NCBI RefSeq assembly: GCF_023555005.1
Contig: NZ_JAMJPJ010000002.1
Location: 62,001 to 126,000 of the forward strand
Direction of reading: 5' to 3'
DNA: 64,000 bases
DNA from: Halomonas llamarensis
GTDB taxonomy: Bacteria; Pseudomonadota; Gammaproteobacteria; Pseudomonadales; Halomonadaceae
The notes below the pieces were generated by a model. It ran no database searches, had not been told where the DNA came from, and saw only the letters and a list, made by a program, of their open reading frames with translations. The translations under genes were made by a program, and so were the position numbers. The first letter of the stretch is position 1. Each line of letters starts with the position of its first letter. This document shows positions 9,791-20,891 of the stretch, piece after piece.

Positions 9791-10359
9791 TCTGCCCCGC
9801 TGGCGCTGTCTGTGAACTCATGACCACCTACGTGTCCAAGGACATGCCATTGCCCGGCACTTTCAATGCCAATTTCTATCGTGCCATCCTCTTGCTCTTG
9901 CGTCGTAGCGGCCTCGACCAACTGATAGTAGACATTACGGCTGATGCGCGCGGAAAGCCCCAGTCGCACAGGCACTTGTGGCACTGCTTCGCCAGCAGGG
10001 GTAGATGTGATGCTTAGCGGATGATCCGCATCTAAACAAAGCTCATCGTCATACTGCGTCACCAGGTACCAGTCATTGCTGCGTTTATGCGCTTGTGTAA
10101 TCACAAACGGGCAGTCCTCGACCTCAATGCGCCAGCGTTCAACCGGCGTCACTAAACAAACGCCTTCTGGATCTTGACGCAGCAGGCTTGCAAGCAAGCG
10201 CACCAACGCAGGACGTGTAAAGGAACGACCCTCGTGGCACCATTGACCATCTGCTTTAATCACTAGTGGCATGTCGCCTGCTAGTGGCGGATCCCACTGC
10301 TCTACTGGCGGCACGTTGGCCGCACCTTCACACTGTTGGAGCAACCGATCTAGATTCAT
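9787..10359 (-). CDS. DUF1285 family protein
   Basis: 190-aa cytoplasmic protein of unknown function. VEQWDPPLAGDMPLVIKADG, WCHEGRSFTRPALVRLLASL and VTPVERWRIEVEDCPFVI match my recollection of the DUF1285 family, which in Pseudomonas also sits near pilZ and tatD. No signal peptide, membrane segment or catalytic motif is evident. Overlaps the helicase start by 4 bases. Confidence 0.8.
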   Translation of the reverse strand: MNLDRLLQQCEGAANVPPVEQWDPPLAGDMPLVIKADGQWCHEGRSFTRPALVRLLASLLRQDPEGVCLVTPVERWRIEVEDCPFVITQAHKRSNDWYLVTQYDDELCLDADHPLSITSTPAGEAVPQVPVRLGLSARISRNVYYQLVEAATTQEQEDGTIEIGIESAGQWHVLGHVGGHEFTDSASGAE

Positions 10360-10391
10360 TAAAGCCCCCTCCCCTCAGCATATACTTATGC

Positions 10392-11222
10392 TTAAACTAG
10401 GCCTGCCTGAGCCAGCCCATTGCGGATGTGCGCAGGCGCCTCAGGAACCGCCGCGCGGAATAGCTGATAAAAGTTAGCCGTGGTCTGCATCGCCACTTCA
10501 TCTACGCTAATCCTGCGCTCGTCAGCAATACATTCGGCAACCTTCACAACCCAAGCGGGCTCATTGGGCTTCCCACGGTAAGGCACCGGCGCAAGATAGG
10601 GGCTGTCGGTTTCGACCAGCAGTCGATCCAGCGGGAGCTTGCGCACCAACGCGCGTAAAGACTCGGCATTACGAAACGTCACAATGCCCGAAAGCGAAAT
10701 ATAAAAGCCCAGTTTGATCGCTTCACGCGCCATGTCTAAATCTTCGGTAAAGCAGTGCAGAACACCACCCACCTTTGGGTCAGTGTGCTCACGCAACAGA
10801 GCCAGCGTATCGTCTTTGGCTTCACGTGTGTGAACCACAATCGGTAGTTCAAGCTCATGCGCGGCCATCAGATGGCGCTTAAAACGCGCATACTGCACGT
10901 CGGCAGGCACGCTTTCGCGGTAGTGATAATCTAGCCCAGACTCGCCAATGGCTACCGCACCGTATTGGTCTGCCATGTCGATAATATCGTCAACGCTAGG
11001 CTCTTGCTCCACCGTGTGCAGGGGGTGCAAGCCGGCTGAAATCACCACGTCTTGATGCTCGCGTGCGAGTGCTGCCAAGTTAGGCACATCCTCTAACGTC
11101 ACGGCAATAGCAAGAAACTGGCTAACGTCAGCCGTGCGCGCGGCCTCTAGTGTGGCGTTAAGATCACCGCCATGAGTGTTATCAGATAAACGATCAAGAT
11201 GGCAGTGGGAATCAACAAACAT
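10392..11222 (-). CDS. ycfH: TatD-family metal-dependent hydrolase (YcfH type)
   Basis: TIM-barrel metallohydrolase, 276 aa, of the TatD DNase family (3'-5' exonuclease/DNA repair in characterised members). Metal-binding signatures: DSHCHLD at 4-10, GESGLDYHY, VVHTREA, GVLHCFTE and LVETDSPYLAP. Location after tmk-holB-pilZ matches YcfH rather than TatD proper. The last residues beyond the barrel (PEAPAHIRNGLAQAGLV) are a short extension. Substrate not determinable from sequence. Confidence 0.92.
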   Translation of the reverse strand: MFVDSHCHLDRLSDNTHGGDLNATLEAARTADVSQFLAIAVTLEDVPNLAALAREHQDVVISAGLHPLHTVEQEPSVDDIIDMADQYGAVAIGESGLDYHYRESVPADVQYARFKRHLMAAHELELPIVVHTREAKDDTLALLREHTDPKVGGVLHCFTEDLDMAREAIKLGFYISLSGIVTFRNAESLRALVRKLPLDRLLVETDSPYLAPVPYRGKPNEPAWVVKVAECIADERRISVDEVAMQTTANFYQLFRAAVPEAPAHIRNGLAQAGLV

Positions 11223-11264
11223 AGCGCACTCAATATAAACAGTGAGAAGGGAAATATTAAAAGC

Positions 11265-11597
11265 TTATAGCGTATAGGAGGGAGCGGCCTTATCTAGCTG
11301 GCCGGCCAACAAGGTTTCAATGCGATCACGCACGCTATAATCCTGCTGGCTAAAATGCACGCCAATCCCGGGCATCCGTCGGCCAGTCACCCCCTCGGGT
11401 GACACCCAAATTACTTGGCCGCTCACCGTTAGCCGCTCTTCGTCAGCGGGCAGTGTCAGCAGCAACACCACTTTTTGCCCCAGGGCATAGGGCTTATGGG
11501 TCGGCACAAAAATACCACCGCGATCCAAAAAAGGCATATAAGCGGCGAGCAGCGTCGGCACATCAGGAATGCTTAGCGAGAGCGCTTTCTGCGTCAT
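11265..11597 (-). CDS. pilZ: PilZ-domain protein, type IV pilus PilZ type
   Basis: 110-aa single-domain protein. PFLDRGGIFVPTHKPYALGQKV and GQVIWVSPEGVTGRRMPGIGVHF form the PilZ beta-barrel. The N-terminal RxxxR motif required for cyclic-di-GMP binding is absent, as in the founding Pseudomonas PilZ, which binds the FimX/PilB pilus machinery rather than the nucleotide. The tmk-holB-pilZ-tatD order is the same as in Pseudomonas. The ribosome site is the GGAG in CTTAGGAGACTTT before ATG. Confidence 0.9.
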   Translation of the reverse strand: MTQKALSLSIPDVPTLLAAYMPFLDRGGIFVPTHKPYALGQKVVLLLTLPADEERLTVSGQVIWVSPEGVTGRRMPGIGVHFSQQDYSVRDRIETLLAGQLDKAAPSYTL

Positions 11598-11618
11598 ATA
11601 AAGTCTCCTAAGGGCGGC

Positions 11619-13276
<1,658 letters not shown>

Positions 13277-14281
13277 TTACCGATTGCGTATGTAGCGATT
13301 AACGGCGTTATTATGCTCACGTAGCGTACGCGAAAAGTGATGAGTGCCATCCCCCTTGGCAACGAAATAGAGCGCCTCCCCCGGCAGCGGGTTTACCGCA
13401 GCCTCAAGCGCCGCCCGACCTGGAAGGGCAATCGGCGTCGGCGGCATGCCGTCAATTACGTAGGTGTTGTACGCGGTTGCTTCGCGCAGATCAGCATAAC
13501 TGATGTTGCCATCGTAACGCTCCCCCATACCGTAAATCACCGTCGGGTCAGTTTGTAAACGCATACCGCGCTCTAAACGGCGTTTAAACACACCGGCAAT
13601 TTCACGCCGTTCCTCCGGCGCGCCGGTTTCGCGCTCAATTAGCGATGCCATAATCAGGGCGTCATAGAGGGTGTCGATGGGCAGGTCGTCGCTGCGCTCG
13701 GCCCATACGTCTTCTAGCACTCGCTCCATCTTCTCAAGCGATTGCTGCAAAATATCTACGTCGCTCATGCCTAAGTGGTAACGGTAAGTGTCAGGGAAAA
13801 ACCAGCCCTCAGGATAGACGCCTTCACGACCTAATAGCGCCATGACCTCTTTCCCACTCATTTCTGCCGTGCGGTTATCAAGCTTCGGTGCTTTATTAAG
13901 AAGCTCGCGCATTTGGCGAAACGTCCAACCTTCGGGCACGGTAAGCGGATAGGTCACAACGTCATTACTGCCCAGTAACTCAAGCATGTCTTGGCCTGTC
14001 ATCCCCGGCTCTAGCTGGTATTCGCCCGCGCGTAGCTGCGGCAGTTTATTCGGCGCGAGCTTAGGTAACAGACGAAACGCCCAAGCATCCGTAATAATGT
14101 CTTGTTCACCCAATTCGGCAATCACACGATGAAAACCCGCACCTGATGGGACCTGATAGAGCGTCGGCTCTTCAAGCGCTAGCGGTACTGAAAGGCGGCT
14201 TTGCCAATAATAGTAAGCGCCGGCTGCACTGATCGCACCGAGCACCAACACGACCAATAACGCCCAAAAAATTCGTTTCAA
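13277..14281 (-). CDS. mltG: Endolytic murein transglycosylase MltG (YceG)
   Basis: Inner-membrane lytic transglycosylase that cleaves nascent peptidoglycan and limits glycan length. 334 aa: N-terminal membrane anchor (ALLVVLVLGAISAAGAYYYW, about 7-26), LysM-like region, then the YceG domain with SLIERETGAPEERREIAGVF, containing the catalytic Glu, and GMRLQTDPTVIYGMG. Lies 3 bp downstream of pabC and 27 bp upstream of tmk, the conserved pabC-mltG-tmk-holB order. Confidence 0.96.
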   Translation of the reverse strand: MKRIFWALLVVLVLGAISAAGAYYYWQSRLSVPLALEEPTLYQVPSGAGFHRVIAELGEQDIITDAWAFRLLPKLAPNKLPQLRAGEYQLEPGMTGQDMLELLGSNDVVTYPLTVPEGWTFRQMRELLNKAPKLDNRTAEMSGKEVMALLGREGVYPEGWFFPDTYRYHLGMSDVDILQQSLEKMERVLEDVWAERSDDLPIDTLYDALIMASLIERETGAPEERREIAGVFKRRLERGMRLQTDPTVIYGMGERYDGNISYADLREATAYNTYVIDGMPPTPIALPGRAALEAAVNPLPGEALYFVAKGDGTHHFSRTLREHNNAVNRYIRNR

Positions 14282-14284
14282 AAC

Positions 14285-15145
14285 CTACCTCTTTTCATTA
14301 TTTTGCTTCAACGACACAACGTGTTGTGAGGCAACGCCTAATAGCCGATGCCCGGCCGCTTGTAGCACATCATTCGTAGGTAATGGCCATCGCTTTTGCA
14401 CTTGACCATTGGGCGTTACCAATGCCACCACCGGCCAAATGCCTTGCACCGAGTTACCGACCCACAGCTGCTCGACACGATGAAGTTCACGTAATGGCAG
14501 TGATGCAACCGTAATATGCCGTCGCGATAACAGCGCCTCACGCAGCGTGCCCGCCACCCCGCACTGCTCTAGCGGTGGGGTCCATACAGCACCGTTTTGT
14601 TGCCAAAATAGGTTCATGCTGGTGGCTTCTACCAAGTTATCTTGCTGGTCAGCAAGTAAGCCTTCAGCAATATCATCGCGTTGCCACTCGCGTCGAGCGA
14701 GCACATTTTCTAAACGGTTTAGGTGCTTGATACCGGCAAGTCGGGGCTGATGCGCAAGCCGTAAGTCGCAAATACACACACGAACCCCTTCATACCTACG
14801 TGAAGAATTCGGCGTAAATGGCGTGCGGCGACTCAATAAGCGCGGCGATGGCGTTGGCGGCAGTGCATAGCCACGGCCTCCGCTGCCGCGCGTTACCACG
14901 ATTTTAAGGATTTCTTGTTGCGGGAATACCTCACCCTGCTCAGCGGTTTGCCACGTGGCTTCAAGCGCTGCGTCACTGGGTGTTTGTATGCCTAATACCT
15001 CGCAGCCTCGGTGCAAACGGGCACGATGGTAATCCCACAAAACAGGCTCGCCATCGCGCAATAGCACCGTCTCAAAGACACCGTCCCCATAGGCGAAGCC
15101 ACGATCATCAAACGGTAGCATTGGAGACGCCATCATCACGCTCAT
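14285..15145 (-). CDS. pabC: Aminodeoxychorismate lyase
   Basis: PLP enzyme forming p-aminobenzoate for folate. 286 aa; DRGFAYGDGVFET is the family's N-terminal signature, GIKHLNRLENVLAR carries the Schiff-base Lys, and NLVEATSMNLFW the cofactor-binding tail motif. Three Met codons (1, 4, 5) compete as start; a GAGG directly abuts the first ATG but is well spaced for the one at 15136, so the true protein may be three residues shorter. Sits between fabF and mltG, as in Escherichia coli. Confidence 0.93.
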   Translation of the reverse strand: MSVMMASPMLPFDDRGFAYGDGVFETVLLRDGEPVLWDYHRARLHRGCEVLGIQTPSDAALEATWQTAEQGEVFPQQEILKIVVTRGSGGRGYALPPTPSPRLLSRRTPFTPNSSRRYEGVRVCICDLRLAHQPRLAGIKHLNRLENVLARREWQRDDIAEGLLADQQDNLVEATSMNLFWQQNGAVWTPPLEQCGVAGTLREALLSRRHITVASLPLRELHRVEQLWVGNSVQGIWPVVALVTPNGQVQKRWPLPTNDVLQAAGHRLLGVASQHVVSLKQNNEKR

Positions 15146-15170
15146 CCTCGTGCGTTATCCCATTTTACGT

Positions 15171-16409
15171 CTACACCTTCTTGAACAGCAGCGAACCGTT
15201 AGTACCGCCAAACCCAAAGGAGTTGGAAAGCGCCACATTGATCGTCATATCACGGGCATTATGCGGTACGTAATCGAGATTACAGCCTTCCTGGGGGTTT
15301 TCCAGATTGATCGTGGGTGGCGCTACTTGATCACGAATGGCCAGCACACTAAAGACCGCTTCCACGGCACCGGCCGCACCCAACAGGTGACCAATCATAG
15401 ACTTAGTTGAACTCACCGCCACATTTTTAGCAGCATCGCCAAGCACACGCTCCACCGCACGGCTTTCGGCCAAGTCGCCTGATGCAGTGGAAGTGCCGTG
15501 TGCGTTGATATAATCAACATTTGCCGCGTCAACTCGCGCATCTTTGATCGCATTGCTCATGGAAATGGCGGCGCCACTACCATCTTCGGGCGGTGCCGTC
15601 ATATGGAAAGCATCGTCACTCATACCAAAGCCTACAAGCTCTGCGTAGATATTCGCACCGCGCGCTTTGGCGTGCTCATACTCCTCTAATACCAGCACAC
15701 CCGCTCCGTCAGAGAGAACAAAGCCATCGCGATCCGCATCCCATGGGCGACTTGCCGCTTCAGGGTTATCATTACGTGTGGAAAGGGCGCGCGCCGCGGA
15801 GAACCCCCCAAGCCCCAAAGGCGTAGTCGCCATTTCAGCACCACCACACACCATCACATCGGCATCGCCATAGGCGATGGTACGCGCACTATAGCCAATA
15901 TTATGAGTACCCGTCGTACAGGCAGTGGTAATGGCAATATTGGGGCCTTTAAAGCCGTGCTGAATCGCCATATTGCCGGAGATCATATTGATAATAGAGC
16001 CCGGCACGAAAAACGGTGATATGCGCCGCGGACCGCTTCTTTGCAGCGCATTATGATTGTGCTCAATCATAGGCAATCCGCCAATGCCTGAGCCAATCGC
16101 GACACCAATACGGTCAGCATTATCTTCGTTGCAGACGATCCCCGCGTCCTCAATGGCCTGCGCGCCAGCGGCCATACCGTATTGGATAAACAAATCCATC
16201 TTGCGGGCATCTTTAGGGTTTAAATAGAGACTAATATCAAAGTTTTTAACCGATCCGCCAAAGCGCGTATTAAAATCACTTGTATCAAAATGTTCGATGG
16301 GTGCAATACCGCTTTTACCTGCGACGATGTTGGACCACGACTCATCGACGGTATTTCCCACAGGGGTCACCAGGCCTAGCCCAGTTACCACTACCCTTTT
16401 TCGTGCCAT
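15171..16409 (-). CDS. fabF: Beta-ketoacyl-ACP synthase II
   Basis: Condensing enzyme of fatty-acid elongation, 412 aa. Catalytic triad: C164 in [11 protein letters not shown]304 in [12 protein letters not shown]341 in [13 protein letters not shown], with the conserved K336. The ATG at 16409 ([10 protein letters not shown]) follows GGAGG by 7 bases; an ATG at 16427 lies upstream of that site. It is separated from acpP by 262 bp containing a hairpin terminator, so acpP can be made in excess of FabF. Confidence 0.97.
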   Translation of the reverse strand: MARKRVVVTGLGLVTPVGNTVDESWSNIVAGKSGIAPIEHFDTSDFNTRFGGSVKNFDISLYLNPKDARKMDLFIQYGMAAGAQAIEDAGIVCNEDNADRIGVAIGSGIGGLPMIEHNHNALQRSGPRRISPFFVPGSIINMISGNMAIQHGFKGPNIAITTACTTGTHNIGYSARTIAYGDADVMVCGGAEMATTPLGLGGFSAARALSTRNDNPEAASRPWDADRDGFVLSDGAGVLVLEEYEHAKARGANIYAELVGFGMSDDAFHMTAPPEDGSGAAISMSNAIKDARVDAANVDYINAHGTSTASGDLAESRAVERVLGDAAKNVAVSSTKSMIGHLLGAAGAVEAVFSVLAIRDQVAPPTINLENPQEGCNLDYVPHNARDMTINVALSNSFGFGGTNGSLLFKKV

Positions 16410-16594
16410 TCGTTTTCCTCCAGGCATCCATGGTGACTTAACCCATTTGGATTATTTCTGCCGGTCGCTTACTGTAAACATGCATAGGCTACATGCACGT
16501 TAAGGCGCAACGTCGCTTATGTCGAGCATTTACCCCTTAGCCAAAAGGCGACAGTATAACGGAGATTACCTGCCAAATTCATTGCCCTATACAG

Positions 16595-16646
16595 CAAAAA
16601 GCCGCCCTAAGGGAGGACGGCTTTTATTTAGGCGGTAAAAACCGCC
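16595..16646 (-). terminator. Hairpins between acpP and fabF (partial terminator)
   Basis: Two stem-loops in the 262-bp acpP-fabF gap. The first encountered by the polymerase is GGCGGT (16631-16636) with ACCGCC (16641-16646). Next is GCCGCCCT (16601-16608) with AGGACGGC (16614-16621), flanked by A and T runs so that the minus-strand RNA ends in a U-run. Partial termination here would account for the high AcpP to FabF ratio; this is inference. Confidence 0.75.
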
Positions 16647-16671
16647 TCGGTTAGTAGCGCCAACAACACCC

Positions 16672-16905
16672 TTACTGGTGGGCGTTAACGTAATCGATCG
16701 CTTCTTGAACCGTGGTAATTTTTTCAGCTTCTTCATCAGGAATTTCGGTATCAAATTCCTCTTCCAGCGCCATAACCAGCTCGACCGTATCGAGCGAGTC
16801 GGCACCCAAGTCTTCGGTAAAAGAAGAACCGTTTTGGATATCTTCTTCTTTAACGTTTAGGCGCTCGGCCACAACTTTTTTTACGCGTTCTTCAATAGTA
16901 CTCAT
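16672..16905 (-). CDS. acpP: Acyl carrier protein
   Basis: 77-aa highly acidic carrier of growing acyl chains. The phosphopantetheine attachment site is S37 in [18 protein letters not shown]. The start ATG follows GGAG at 7 bases. Placed between fabG and fabF as in most gammaproteobacteria; followed by hairpins that probably uncouple its expression from fabF. Confidence 0.98.
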   Translation of the reverse strand: MSTIEERVKKVVAERLNVKEEDIQNGSSFTEDLGADSLDTVELVMALEEEFDTEIPDEEAEKITTVQEAIDYVNAHQ

Positions 16906-17026
16906 CTACGTACTCCAGTCGTTCACATTAGCGGTTTAATAACCAGCCATTTGGAAACCGCAAGCCAAAAGCTGCGGGGTAGTTTATAGACGCCCTTTGG
17001 CAGACGCAACCGCCAAACCAAGGGCA

Positions 17027-17770
17027 TCAACGCATATTCATGCCGCCGTTGACGTGCAGCGTTTCTCCGGTGATATAACCTGCGCTATCGCTGGTTAAAA
17101 ACCCCACTGCCGCGGCGATCTCTTCGGGTTCGCCTAGGCGTGCCAGCGGAATCTGCTTGAGCAACATGTTGTGCTGAGCTTCCGGCAACCCTTCGGTCAT
17201 GTCGGTGGCAATAAATCCTGGCGCTACATTATTGACAGTGATATTGCGCGAAGCCACTTCGCGCGCCAACGAACGGCTAAAACCTTCCATCCCCGCTTTG
17301 GCTGCCGCGTAGTTAGCCTGGCCTAAGTTACCCATGGTTGCCACCACAGAACTTATTGACACAATTCGCCCAAAACGTGCCTTTGTCATACCGCGCAAAC
17401 ACGCTTTGCTGACGCGATACACAGATTTAAGATTGGTATCCATTACCGCGTCCCACTCATCTTCTTTCATGCGCATGAGAAGATTGTCTCGGGTAATGCC
17501 AGCATTATTTACCAAAATAGTCGGCGCACCGAACTGTTCGGTAATCGTTTTCAGTATGCCATCAATGCTTGACAGATCAGTAACGTTTAAGCAAACGCCT
17601 GCGCCTTCAATGCCTTGCGCTTTGAGGTCGGTATCAATTTTTTCCGCCCCCGCATCGCTTGTGGCCGTCCCCACCACAATACGGCCTTGGCGGCCAAGTT
17701 CATGTGCAATGGCACGACCGATACCGCGACTGGCACCGGTGACCAGCGCCACTCTGCGTTCTTGTGTCAT
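17027..17770 (-). CDS. fabG: 3-oxoacyl-ACP reductase
   Basis: NADPH-dependent short-chain dehydrogenase of fatty-acid elongation, 247 aa. Nucleotide site TGASRGIGRAIA (11-22), NNAG (88-91), catalytic S141 (SVVATMGNLGQ), Y154 and K158 (NYAAAKAG), and the C-terminal GETLHVNGGMNMR. The ATG at 17770 is 8 bases after AAGGGG; the upstream in-frame GTG at 17779 would lie against that site. In the plsX-fabD-fabG-acpP-fabF run. Confidence 0.97.
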   Translation of the reverse strand: MTQERRVALVTGASRGIGRAIAHELGRQGRIVVGTATSDAGAEKIDTDLKAQGIEGAGVCLNVTDLSSIDGILKTITEQFGAPTILVNNAGITRDNLLMRMKEDEWDAVMDTNLKSVYRVSKACLRGMTKARFGRIVSISSVVATMGNLGQANYAAAKAGMEGFSRSLAREVASRNITVNNVAPGFIATDMTEGLPEAQHNMLLKQIPLARLGEPEEIAAAVGFLTSDSAGYITGETLHVNGGMNMR

Positions 17771-17819
17771 TACGTACACCCCTTTGTCGAAAAAGTGCTC
17801 ATAACCTCGCGGCTAACGT

Positions 17820-18779
17820 TTAGTCGTTATCTGCAACCGTTTCGCGCGCCAGCTCCAGCGCAGCATCCAAGCTATCGGGATCATTTACCGCCAACCCCTT
17901 ACTCCCCCGTACGATACGCTTATTCAGGCCCGTTAACACTTTACCTGGCCCACACTCAATAAACGCCTTAGCCCCCTGCGCACTCATGGATTCAACGCAA
18001 TCTGTCCAACGAACGGGCCGGTAGAGCTGCTCTACTAGACGGGTACGTAATGCATCTATATCAGCGTGAGCTTGTGCGTCCACATTTTGAATTACACTAT
18101 AGCGTGGTGCACGCAGCTCAATTTCGCCAATAACAGCCGAAAGTCGCTCAGCGGCCGGTTTCATCAGTGCGCAGTGCGACGGTACAGAGACGGGTAATGG
18201 CATTGCACGTTTTGCCCCAGCATCTTGGCACGCGGCAATCGCGCGCTCAACGGCTGACTTAGCCCCGGCGATAACCACTTGCCCCGGCGCATTATAGTTA
18301 ACAGCCGACACTACCTCACCTTGTGCTGCCTTTTCACAGGCTGCCTCAACAGCGGCATTATCCAAACCTAAAATAGCCGCCATCGCCCCTCGGCCCGCAG
18401 GCACGGCTTCCTGCATGGCCTCACCACGCAAGCGTACAAGGTTAATACCTTCGGCAAACCCCATCACACCGGCACATACCATGGCGCTGTATTCACCGAG
18501 GCTATGACCTGCCATTACGCCGGGGCGCGGTCCTTCCAGCTCTTGCCATATTCGCCAAACGGCGATGCTTGAAGCTAAAAGCGCGGGCTGGGTGCAAGCC
18601 GTCGCGTTGAGTGACTCTTCGGGACCTTCTTGCACGACGTTCCATAGATCATAGCCCAAAGCATCCGACGCTTCTTCAAAGGTGGTTCCTACCACACTGT
18701 AGCGTTCGGCCAGCTCTCGCAGCATTCCTAGCTGTTGAGAGCCTTGCCCAGGGAATATGAGAGCAAGGGGTTGAGACAT
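17820..18779 (-). CDS. fabD: Malonyl-CoA:ACP transacylase
   Basis: Loads malonyl groups onto ACP. 319 aa from MSQPLALIFPGQGSQ; nucleophile S93 in AGHSLGEYSAMV, catalytic H202 in VPSHCALMKP, with the conserved Arg in LVRLRGEAMQ. The start at 18779 follows AAAGGTG; the longer reading frame to 18875 adds 32 residues with no family resemblance. It lies directly after plsX; fabH, present between them in Escherichia coli, is absent. Confidence 0.97.
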   Translation of the reverse strand: MSQPLALIFPGQGSQQLGMLRELAERYSVVGTTFEEASDALGYDLWNVVQEGPEESLNATACTQPALLASSIAVWRIWQELEGPRPGVMAGHSLGEYSAMVCAGVMGFAEGINLVRLRGEAMQEAVPAGRGAMAAILGLDNAAVEAACEKAAQGEVVSAVNYNAPGQVVIAGAKSAVERAIAACQDAGAKRAMPLPVSVPSHCALMKPAAERLSAVIGEIELRAPRYSVIQNVDAQAHADIDALRTRLVEQLYRPVRWTDCVESMSAQGAKAFIECGPGKVLTGLNKRIVRGSKGLAVNDPDSLDAALELARETVADND

Positions 18780-18866
18780 GTCGTTCACCTTTGCACTTGT
18801 TAGCGTTTGCTCATGAGAGCACAAAACACTGCACGGCCTATTGTACTTTTGGCCGGTCAGGTCGCC

Positions 18867-18893
18867 CCGCGGCACTCTTCATGAGTCCCGCGG
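18867..18893 (-). other. Stem-loop between plsX and fabD
   Basis: CCGCGG (18867-18872) and ACTC (18874-18877) pair with GAGT (18883-18886) and CCGCGG (18888-18893), one central mismatch, 5-base loop. No T-run follows on the minus strand, so it may mark processing or pausing rather than termination. Confidence 0.45.
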
Positions 18894-18904
18894 CTTGATC
18901 AGCG

Positions 18905-19939
18905 TTATGGCAGAGATTGCCAGCGTTGCACTAATTGTTGCGGCAAATCGTGCTCGACTTCTTGCATCGCACGCACAATTGCATAATAAAAGCCTTCCGC
19001 ATGAGCCCCACCGTGGCTTTTGATTACAATACGCGAAAGCCCTAATAAACTAGCGCCATTGTAGCGCACAGGATCAAGCTCTTTTTTTAACCGCTTGAGT
19101 GCCGGCCTCGCCAGTAAACTCGCCAGACGACCGCTCAGCCGAGATTCGAATACTGCCTGAACGCGTTCAATTAGCATATTGGCCAACCCTTCACTCGATT
19201 TCAGCACTGCATTGCCGACAAAACCATCGCAAACAACGACATCGAGGTTGCCGCGAAAAAGGTCTCCACCTTCAGCATAGCCTTGATAGTCAAAAAGGCC
19301 GTAAGCTGGATAACGGCGCAAAATCGTGTTCGCCTCACGCACACTGCGACTGCCTTTGGTCGCTTCGGCCCCAACGTTCAGCAGTGCCAACCGAGGACGC
19401 GCAATAGCGTCAACGCTCTGCGCCATCGCCGCCCCCATTACGGCAAAATCCACCAGCCGCGGCGCAGGTGAATCCACATTGGCCCCCAGGTCGAGCAGAT
19501 AACAACGCTGATTGTTTCGCGTGGGGATCGCCGTACTAATCGCCGGGCGACTAATACCCGGCAGTGTGCCCAGTTCGCGCCGCGATAAGGCCACCAATGC
19601 CGCTGTATTCCCCGCGCTAACGCCTGCATCGGCGCTACCGTATAAGCTATTACCTGCCACACAGCGCAGCATTTGCGCCATGCTAGTATCTTGACCATGA
19701 CGTAATGTCCATGCAGCCGTAGCATCTTGGGCTACGTGAGCGTGGCTATTACATACCACCAAACGTGACGCTGCCGCAGCCATTGGCTGCGGCAAGCGCG
19801 AAAGCTCGGCAACAACTTGCCGACCTGGGCCAAACAACAAAAGCTCTAAATCATCGTGGCGCAACACTGCTTTAGCGGCACCATGGATGATGGATTGGGG
19901 ACCTTGATCGCCCCCCATAACATCAATTGCGATGCGCAC
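18905..19939 (-). CDS. plsX: Phosphate acyltransferase PlsX
   Basis: Converts acyl-ACP to acyl-phosphate, the first step of phosphatidic-acid synthesis by the PlsX/PlsY route. 344 aa; MRIAIDVMGGDQGP is the diagnostic N-terminus, GVSAGNTAALVALS and LLDLGANVDS are conserved, and VVCDGFVGNAVLKSSEG is the central signature. Lies downstream of rpmF (62 bp) and upstream of fabD, linking phospholipid and fatty-acid synthesis. Confidence 0.96.
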   Translation of the reverse strand: MRIAIDVMGGDQGPQSIIHGAAKAVLRHDDLELLLFGPGRQVVAELSRLPQPMAAAASRLVVCNSHAHVAQDATAAWTLRHGQDTSMAQMLRCVAGNSLYGSADAGVSAGNTAALVALSRRELGTLPGISRPAISTAIPTRNNQRCYLLDLGANVDSPAPRLVDFAVMGAAMAQSVDAIARPRLALLNVGAEATKGSRSVREANTILRRYPAYGLFDYQGYAEGGDLFRGNLDVVVCDGFVGNAVLKSSEGLANMLIERVQAVFESRLSGRLASLLARPALKRLKKELDPVRYNGASLLGLSRIVIKSHGGAHAEGFYYAIVRAMQEVEHDLPQQLVQRWQSLP

Positions 19940-20001
19940 GCGTTACTGAGCCACGGTTACTGAGTCATTGCGATTTGACCACTGAAAAAAAACGCAAGGT
20001 A

Positions 20002-20172
20002 TTAAACCTCTACCACCTTACGGCCACGATAGAAACCGTCCGGAGATACGTGGTGACGCATATGCGTAGCGCCCGTCTCTTTGTCTTGAGACAGTGTCGG
20101 CGCGCTCAGGGCATCGTGGCTGCGACGCATACCGCGTTTAGAGCGAGTTTTACGGTTCTTTTGAACTGCCAT
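20002..20172 (-). CDS. rpmF: 50S ribosomal protein L32
   Basis: 56-aa ribosomal protein. The translation begins [20 protein letters not shown] and ends [10 protein letters not shown], both typical of L32, with the family's conserved [11 protein letters not shown] segment. This is the zinc-free form, lacking the CxxC pairs. It sits between yceD and plsX, the widely conserved yceD-rpmF-plsX order. Confidence 0.97.
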   Translation of the reverse strand: MAVQKNRKTRSKRGMRRSHDALSAPTLSQDKETGATHMRHHVSPDGFYRGRKVVEV

Positions 20173-20207
20173 GGGTGTTTACTCCAAGTGTGATAGGGTA
20201 AAAATTG

Positions 20208-20756
20208 CTATTTTTTGCCTTTCAATGCGCCACTGCTCTTTAAAGCATTGAGCACCGCGAAAGGATTTTCGGCTGGCGATGTTGTATCGTTCGAACCTTT
20301 GGCTTTGCTGACCAGCTGTTCAGGTGAAACATTGCACTCCTTTTCGTCATGATATACGACTTGAGGGAGGCTCAGAATCAACTCGTCCTCTACAACCGTC
20401 AGCAAGTCCAGCTGTTCATTTTTCACCAGTACGGGCTCATGGCTTGCAGGAAGTTCGCCTGCTAACGCCTCATCGCTGATCAAACCAAGCACAAACCGAC
20501 TTTCCACTTGCTGCGGCATTGGCTCTAGGCAACGACGGCATGCAAGCAACATATCCGCTTGTAAGTGGCCACGAATTTCACGACGACCCTGCGCATCAAT
20601 GCCAAACTCAAGTACGACATGGCAGTCGCCCGTTTGGTCACCGGCTTCTTCGACCAATCGCGCTAGCTGATTCAGCGCAACAAGGCCTTCGAGTCGTTCG
20701 TCGCGGGCTGCAAGCTTATAAGGCTCAACCCGGCTGGGGAGCTGTGAGGTCAACAT
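20208..20756 (-). CDS. yceD: YceD family protein (DUF177)
   Basis: 182-aa protein linked to 23S rRNA accumulation in characterised bacteria and plants. The central LLACRRCLEPMPQQVE and DLLTVVEDELILSLPQVVYHDEKEC carry conserved Cys and acidic positions of the DUF177 family. The ATG at 20756 (MLTSQLPSRVEPYKLA) matches the family start better than the one at 20780, though neither has a clear ribosome site. Upstream of rpmF, which is 35 bp away, and divergent from yceF. Confidence 0.9.
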   Translation of the reverse strand: MLTSQLPSRVEPYKLAARDERLEGLVALNQLARLVEEAGDQTGDCHVVLEFGIDAQGRREIRGHLQADMLLACRRCLEPMPQQVESRFVLGLISDEALAGELPASHEPVLVKNEQLDLLTVVEDELILSLPQVVYHDEKECNVSPEQLVSKAKGSNDTTSPAENPFAVLNALKSSGALKGKK

Positions 20757-20891
20757 AGGCGCGCAATGATAGGCACTCACCCCTTGTCTGTCAAAGCCGC
20801 CGATGCATTTCTTATCTCTGGGCGTATGTTGTCGGCTTCGTTACACTCACCGTCACTCGCCCAACCTTTATCTTTTATCGAGAGTTTCGCC

